NCBI RefSeq assembly: GCF_016919245.1 | Contig: NZ_JAFEJA010000001.1 | Coordinates: 5,977,501-6,041,500, forward strand | Direction: 5' to 3' | Length of the DNA stretch: 64,000 nt | Source of the DNA: Streptomyces zhihengii | Lineage (GTDB): Bacteria; Actinomycetota; Actinomycetes; Streptomycetales; Streptomycetaceae | Part shown: piece by piece, positions 60,243 to 64,000 of the stretch | Layout of the letters: each line of letters starts with the position of its first letter | How positions within the stretch are numbered: the stretch's first letter is position 1 | The notes under the pieces: model-generated | Seen by the model: the letters and a program-made list of their open reading frames with translations, nothing else | Told to the model about the DNA's origin: nothing | Databases searched by the model: none | Program-made: the position numbers and the translations under genes

Positions 60243-62039
60243 TCAGCCGCGGTACAGGGACTCGATCTCGTCCGCGAAGTCCTTCGCCACCACGTTCCGC
60301 TTCAGCTTCAGCGACGGCGTGATGTGCCCCGCCTCCTCCGTGAACTGCGTCGCGAGGATGCGGAACTTGCGGACGGACTCCGCCTTGGAGACCGCCGCGT
60401 TGCCGTCGTCGACGGCCCGCTGGATCTCGGCGAGGAGCTGCGGGTCCTCGCGCAGGGCGGCCGCCGTGGAGCCGGCGGGCTTGCCGTGGTCGGCGGCCCA
60501 GCGGACGAGGAAGTCCTCGTCGACGGTGACCAGCGCGCCCACGAACGGGCGGCCGTCGCCGACGACCATGCACTCGGCGACGAGCGCGTGCGCCCGGATG
60601 CGGTCCTCGATGACCGCGGGGGCGACGTTCTTGCCGCCGGCGGTCACCAGGATCTCCTTCTTGCGGCCGGTGATGGCGAGGTAGCCGTCCTCGTCGAGGG
60701 TGCCGATGTCGCCGGTGTGGAACCAGCCGTCGGCGAGCGCCTCCGCGGTGGCGGCCTCGTTGTCCCAGTAGCCGGAGAAGATGTGCTCGCCGTGCAGCAG
60801 GACCTCGCCGTCGTCGGCGATGCGCACGACCGAGCCGGGCAGCGGCTGGCCGACCGTGCCGATCTTCTGGCGGTCCCACGGGTTGAACGCGGTGGCCGCG
60901 CAGGACTCGGTGAGCCCGTAGCCCTCCAGCACGGTGAAGCCGATGCCGCGGAAGAAGTGGCCGAGCCGCTCGCCGAGCGGGGCGCCGCCGGAGATGGCGT
61001 ACTCGCCGCGTCCGCCGAGGACCGCGCGGAGCTTGCCGAAGACCAGCTTGTCGAAGAGCTTGTGCTTCAGCCGCAGGCCGAGGGAGGGGCCGGACGGCGT
61101 CGCCAGGGCCTGGCTGTAGGCGATCGCGGTGTGCGCGGCCTTGTCGAAGATCTTGCCCTTGCCGTCGGCCTGGGCCTTGGCGCGGGCCGAGTTGTAGACC
61201 TTCTCGAAGACGCGCGGCACGCCGAGGATGAGCGTCGGCCGGAAGGACGCCAGCTCGTCGGTGAGGTTCTTGATGTCCGGTACGCAGCCCAGCTTGATGG
61301 GCGCCATCACCGAGGCGACCTCGACCAGGCGGCCGAAGACGTGCGCGGTGGGCAGGAACAGCAGGACCGAGCACTCGCCGGTGCGGAACAGCGGCTTCAG
61401 GCGCTCCACCACGTTGCCGCACTCGGCGAAGAACGCCCGGTGGGTGAGCACACAGCCCTTGGGGCGGCCGGTGGTGCCGGAGGTGTAGACGATGGTGGCC
61501 GGGTCGTCCGCCTTGGCGGAGGAGCTGCGCTCGTCGACGACCTCGTCGGTGACCGAGGCGCCCGAGGCCTCCAGCTCCGCGACCGCGCCGGCGTCGAGCT
61601 GCCAGACGTGGCGCAGCTCCGGCAGGGTGCCGCGGACCGACTCCACGGCGGCGGCGTGCGCCTCGCTCTCGACGACGACGGCGACGGCGCCGGAGTTGCC
61701 GAGGATCCACTGGACCTGCTCGGCGGAGCTGGTCTCGTAGACGGGGACGGTGACCGCGCCCGCGCTCCAGATCGCGAAGTCGAGCTGCACCCACTCGTAG
61801 CGGGTGCGCGACATCAGGGCGACCCGGTCGCCGGGGCGGATGCCGGCGGCGATGAGCCCCTTGGCGGCGGCCCGCACCTCGGCGAGGAACCGCACGGCGG
61901 TGACGTCGGTCCACGCTCCGGCGACCTTGCGGCTCATGACGGCCACGTCTGGATGCTGAGCGGCATTGCGGCGGATGAGATCCGTCAGGTTGCCGTCCGT
62001 CGGGACCTCGTACAGGGCCGGAAGGCTGAACTCGCGCAA
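60243..62039 (-). CDS. Long-chain fatty acyl-CoA ligase (FadD15-like)
   Basis: The 598-residue adenylate-forming enzyme activates long-chain fatty acids. It has the AMP-binding P-loop YTSGTTGRPKG (about 185-195), a GYGLTES motif, HTGDIG and the GRKKE hinge with the catalytic Lys near the C-terminus. The length fits the FadD15/LACS type. TTG 62039, with GGAG nine bases upstream, opens the conserved N-terminus, and no better start is present. It may feed lipid synthesis or beta-oxidation. Confidence 0.92.
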   Translation of the reverse strand: MREFSLPALYEVPTDGNLTDLIRRNAAQHPDVAVMSRKVAGAWTDVTAVRFLAEVRAAAKGLIAAGIRPGDRVALMSRTRYEWVQLDFAIWSAGAVTVPVYETSSAEQVQWILGNSGAVAVVVESEAHAAAVESVRGTLPELRHVWQLDAGAVAELEASGASVTDEVVDERSSSAKADDPATIVYTSGTTGRPKGCVLTHRAFFAECGNVVERLKPLFRTGECSVLLFLPTAHVFGRLVEVASVMAPIKLGCVPDIKNLTDELASFRPTLILGVPRVFEKVYNSARAKAQADGKGKIFDKAAHTAIAYSQALATPSGPSLGLRLKHKLFDKLVFGKLRAVLGGRGEYAISGGAPLGERLGHFFRGIGFTVLEGYGLTESCAATAFNPWDRQKIGTVGQPLPGSVVRIADDGEVLLHGEHIFSGYWDNEAATAEALADGWFHTGDIGTLDEDGYLAITGRKKEILVTAGGKNVAPAVIEDRIRAHALVAECMVVGDGRPFVGALVTVDEDFLVRWAADHGKPAGSTAAALREDPQLLAEIQRAVDDGNAAVSKAESVRKFRILATQFTEEAGHITPSLKLKRNVVAKDFADEIESLYRG

Positions 62040-62317
62040 GACTGCTGCTCCTCATCGGGCTCCGGCGCCACGGCTCTGTGTGATGCACCGGCTGCGGTCC
62101 ACGTCGGGCAGGTGCTCGGTGGGGATGAGCACGACTGGACTTCCCGGACGTTACCCATCAGTAGACGGTTCCCGGTAGGGGGTCCCGGCCAATGTTCCCT
62201 GCGTCACACGGCTGCGGCTGGACGTCGGGGAAAGTATTCCATCCTCAGATGTCGGGCGAGTAACCGCAGGTAGAGCCCTCTGTCCAGGGCGTGTGGACGG
62301 GTCGTAGGGTGCTCGCC

Positions 62318-63094
62318 ATGGCAGGTATGCGAGTGAACGTGGTCAGCGATGTGCACGGCAATGCGAAGGATCTCGCCACCGCGGGCGACGGCGCGGACGC
62401 CCTGATCTGCCTCGGCGACCTCGTGCTCTTCCTCGACTACGCCGACCACTCCCGCGGCATCTTCCCCGAGCTGTTCGGCACCGCCAACGCCGACCTGATC
62501 GTGGAGCTGCGCACCGCCCGCCGCTTCGACGAGGCCCGCGAGCTGGCCCGCGGCCTGTGGGCCGGGCTCGGCATCGACCGGGAGACGGCCGTCGTCTCCG
62601 CGGTACGGCGGCAGTACGCCGAGCTGTTCGCCGCCTTCCCCGCCCCGACGTACGCGACCTACGGCAATGTCGACATCCCGACCCTGTGGCCCGAGTTCGC
62701 CCTGCCCGGCACCACCGTCCTCGACGGCGAACGGGTGGAGATCGGCGGCCGGGTCTTCGGATTCGTCGGCGGCGGCCTGCGCACCCCCATGCGCACCCCG
62801 TACGAGATCTCCGACGAGGAGTACGCGGCCAAGGTCGAGGCGCTCGGCGAGGTCGACGTGCTCTGCTCGCACATCCCGCCGGAGGTGCCCGACCTCACCT
62901 ACGACACGGTGGCCCGCCGCTTCGAGCGCGGCAGCCGCGCCCTGCTCGACGCGATCCGGCGGACCAGGCCCCGGTACGCCCTCTTCGGGCACGTCCACCA
63001 GCCCCTGGCGCGGCGCATGCGGATCGGCGCCACCGAGTGCGTCAACGTGGGGCACTTCGCCTCCACGGGGAAGCCGTGGACCCTGAGCTGGTGA
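62318..63094 (+). CDS. Metallophosphoesterase
   Basis: The 258-residue calcineurin-like phosphoesterase has the metal-binding set SDVHGN (about 11-16), CLGDLV, YGNVD, CSHIPPE and GHVHQ. These give a complete dinuclear site. The substrate is unknown; related proteins are phosphodiesterases or phosphatases. ATG 62318 or ATG 62327 may start it. It is divergent from the acyl-CoA ligase gene. Confidence 0.88.
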   Translation: MAGMRVNVVSDVHGNAKDLATAGDGADALICLGDLVLFLDYADHSRGIFPELFGTANADLIVELRTARRFDEARELARGLWAGLGIDRETAVVSAVRRQYAELFAAFPAPTYATYGNVDIPTLWPEFALPGTTVLDGERVEIGGRVFGFVGGGLRTPMRTPYEISDEEYAAKVEALGEVDVLCSHIPPEVPDLTYDTVARRFERGSRALLDAIRRTRPRYALFGHVHQPLARRMRIGATECVNVGHFASTGKPWTLSW

Positions 63095-63221
63095 CGGCAC
63101 GGCGGCGGCCGGGCGATCGGCGGGGTGGTGAGGGCACCGCGACAGCGGGTCACGAGGGCGCGGTAGCCTGCACACCACCACCCGACCCCGGACATCACCG
63201 CACTGTTGAGGAGCCGCAGCG

Positions 63222-63671
63222 ATGGCGGAACACACCAGCTCGAGCATCACCATCGATGCGGCGCCGGCCGACGTCATGGGCGTGATCTCCGACTTCGCGC
63301 GCTACCCCGAGTGGACCGGCGAGGTGAAGGAGGCCGAGGTGCTCGCCACCGACGCCCAGGGCCGCGCCGAGCAGGTCCGGCTCGTCCTCGACGCCGGAGC
63401 GATCAAGGACGACCACACCCTCGCCTACACCTGGCACGGCGACAACGAGGTGAGCTGGACGCTGGTGAAGTCCCAGATGCTCCGGGCCATCGACGGCTCC
63501 TACAGCCTCGCGCCCGTCGGCGGCGGCGACCGCACCGAGGTGACCTACCGGCTCACCGTCGACGTCAAGATCCCGATGCTCGGCATGATCAAGCGCAAGG
63601 CGGAGAAGGTCATCATCGACCGCGCCCTCGCCGGTCTGAAGAAGCGCGTCGAGAGCGGCGCAGCCGCCTGA
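63222..63671 (+). CDS. SRPBCC (START-like) lipid- or ligand-binding protein
   Basis: The 149-residue protein has the SRPBCC fold pattern: an N-terminal strand SSITIDAAPADVMGVI, then FARYPEWTGEV, a long central sheet and a C-terminal helix. It resembles the polyketide cyclase/dehydrase group found across actinobacteria. It probably binds a hydrophobic ligand. The TGA overlaps the ATG of the ArsA-like gene (TGATG), so the two are coupled. Confidence 0.88.
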   Translation: MAEHTSSSITIDAAPADVMGVISDFARYPEWTGEVKEAEVLATDAQGRAEQVRLVLDAGAIKDDHTLAYTWHGDNEVSWTLVKSQMLRAIDGSYSLAPVGGGDRTEVTYRLTVDVKIPMLGMIKRKAEKVIIDRALAGLKKRVESGAAA

Positions 63672-64000
63672 TGTTCCGGGTCCTCGTCACCGGCCTCGGC
63701 GGCGCGGGCCGCACGACCGTCGCGGCGGCCACGGCGCTCGCCGCCGCCTCGTCGGGCCACCGCACCCTGCTGCTCTCCGCGGGGGCCGACGCCGTGCTCG
63801 GCGTCCCCGTCGGCGGGCCGCCCGAGCGGCCCGACCGGGTCGCGGACGGCCTGTGGGCGGCCCGCGTCGACGCCGCCGGCGACTTCCGCGCCGAGTTCCT
63901 CGACCTCCAGGACCGCGTCTCGGCCGCCCTGGACCTGCTCGGCGCCACCCCCTTCGAGGACGAGGAGCTGACCGAGCTGCCCGGCAGCGGCGAGTTCGCG
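63671..64000 (+). CDS. ArsA-like ATPase, N-terminal part (3' truncated)
   Basis: 110 codons are visible before the window ends. The start VLVTGLGGAGRTTVAAATALAAA follows the ArsA/MinD deviant Walker A pattern, but both usual lysines are changed (GLGGAGRT in place of GKGGVGKT). ATP hydrolysis may be lost, or a partner subunit may supply it. ATG 63671 overlaps the SRPBCC stop. Actinobacterial ArsA-like pairs are not arsenite pumps as a rule, and their role is unclear. Confidence 0.75.
   Translation, partial: MFRVLVTGLGGAGRTTVAAATALAAASSGHRTLLLSAGADAVLGVPVGGPPERPDRVADGLWAARVDAAGDFRAEFLDLQDRVSAALDLLGATPFEDEELTELPGSGEFA

Noticed and set aside
1..64000. tRNA or rRNA genes
   Set aside because: I scanned intergenic regions on both strands for tRNA-like cloverleaf motifs and rRNA signatures and saw none. 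A covariance search would be the decisive test.

Overview
The window is a 64 kb piece of a Streptomyces chromosome. It has very high G+C, frequent GTG starts, genes packed into operons joined by ATGA or GTGA overlaps, and families typical of the genus: PspA/PspAA, DUF3043, a qcrCAB/ctaCDEF respiratory locus, NlpC/P60 pairs and PimB-like glycosyltransferases. I see no rRNA, tRNA, CRISPR array or intact insertion sequence. About 59 protein genes are supported, two of them cut by the window edges.

Layout. 1-7.9 kb: a membrane protein remnant, a rhomboid-like/DUF2156 membrane pair, two late cobalamin genes (cobT and an MBL-CobU fusion) separated by dense intergenic repeats, a small conserved protein, a methyltransferase and a DUF3043 protein. 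7.9-14.8 kb: an envelope-stress block (pspA-pspAA, a NarL-type two-component pair, an RND exporter). 14.8-26.5 kb: an accessory exopolysaccharide locus. A TetR gene faces a translationally coupled run of GT2, membrane-anchored protein, polysaccharide deacetylase, three GT4 enzymes, a large polytopic DUF2206-like protein and a Wzx-like flippase, closed by a convergent secreted clan GH-A hydrolase. 26.5-32.7 kb: nadA, erpA with a SigR-type promoter, a membrane-anchored unknown, a PfkB/adenosine-kinase-like enzyme and a cysteine desulfurase-TusA fusion.

33-42.5 kb is the aerobic respiratory core: ctaC-ctaD-ctaF, an L,D-transpeptidase, a small receiver-like protein, then ctaE-qcrC-qcrA-qcrB (cytochrome bcc-aa3 supercomplex). 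42.6-45.5 kb: trpD, then a SAM-IV riboswitch with a tiny upstream ORF before a class V aminotransferase/desulfurase. 45.5-53.7 kb: glycerate kinase, SLC13 transporter, an HK-RR operon led by a small secreted protein, an Lrp-type ligand domain protein, a rhomboid protease, a zinc-ribbon protein and a NYN-domain protein. 53.7-64 kb: a c-di-AMP (ydaO-type) riboswitch before the first of two tandem NlpC/P60 hydrolases, a gluzincin lipoprotein, GT87 and PimB-like mannosyltransferases, a long-chain acyl-CoA ligase, a metallophosphoesterase, an SRPBCC protein and the start of an ArsA-like ATPase.

Themes: sulfur and Fe-S supply (erpA, desulfurase-TusA, SAM-IV desulfurase, nadA) lies beside the Fe-S/haem respiratory chain; envelope stress and wall remodelling recur (PspA, RND, Ldt, NlpC/P60, PimB, GT87). 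The most notable non-coding signals are the two riboswitches, the SigR promoter of erpA, a SigE-like promoter before pspA, a 66-bp perfect palindrome after erpA, a 21-bp palindrome over the ctaE start, and a 205-bp MITE-like element whose end carries the cobT stop codon.
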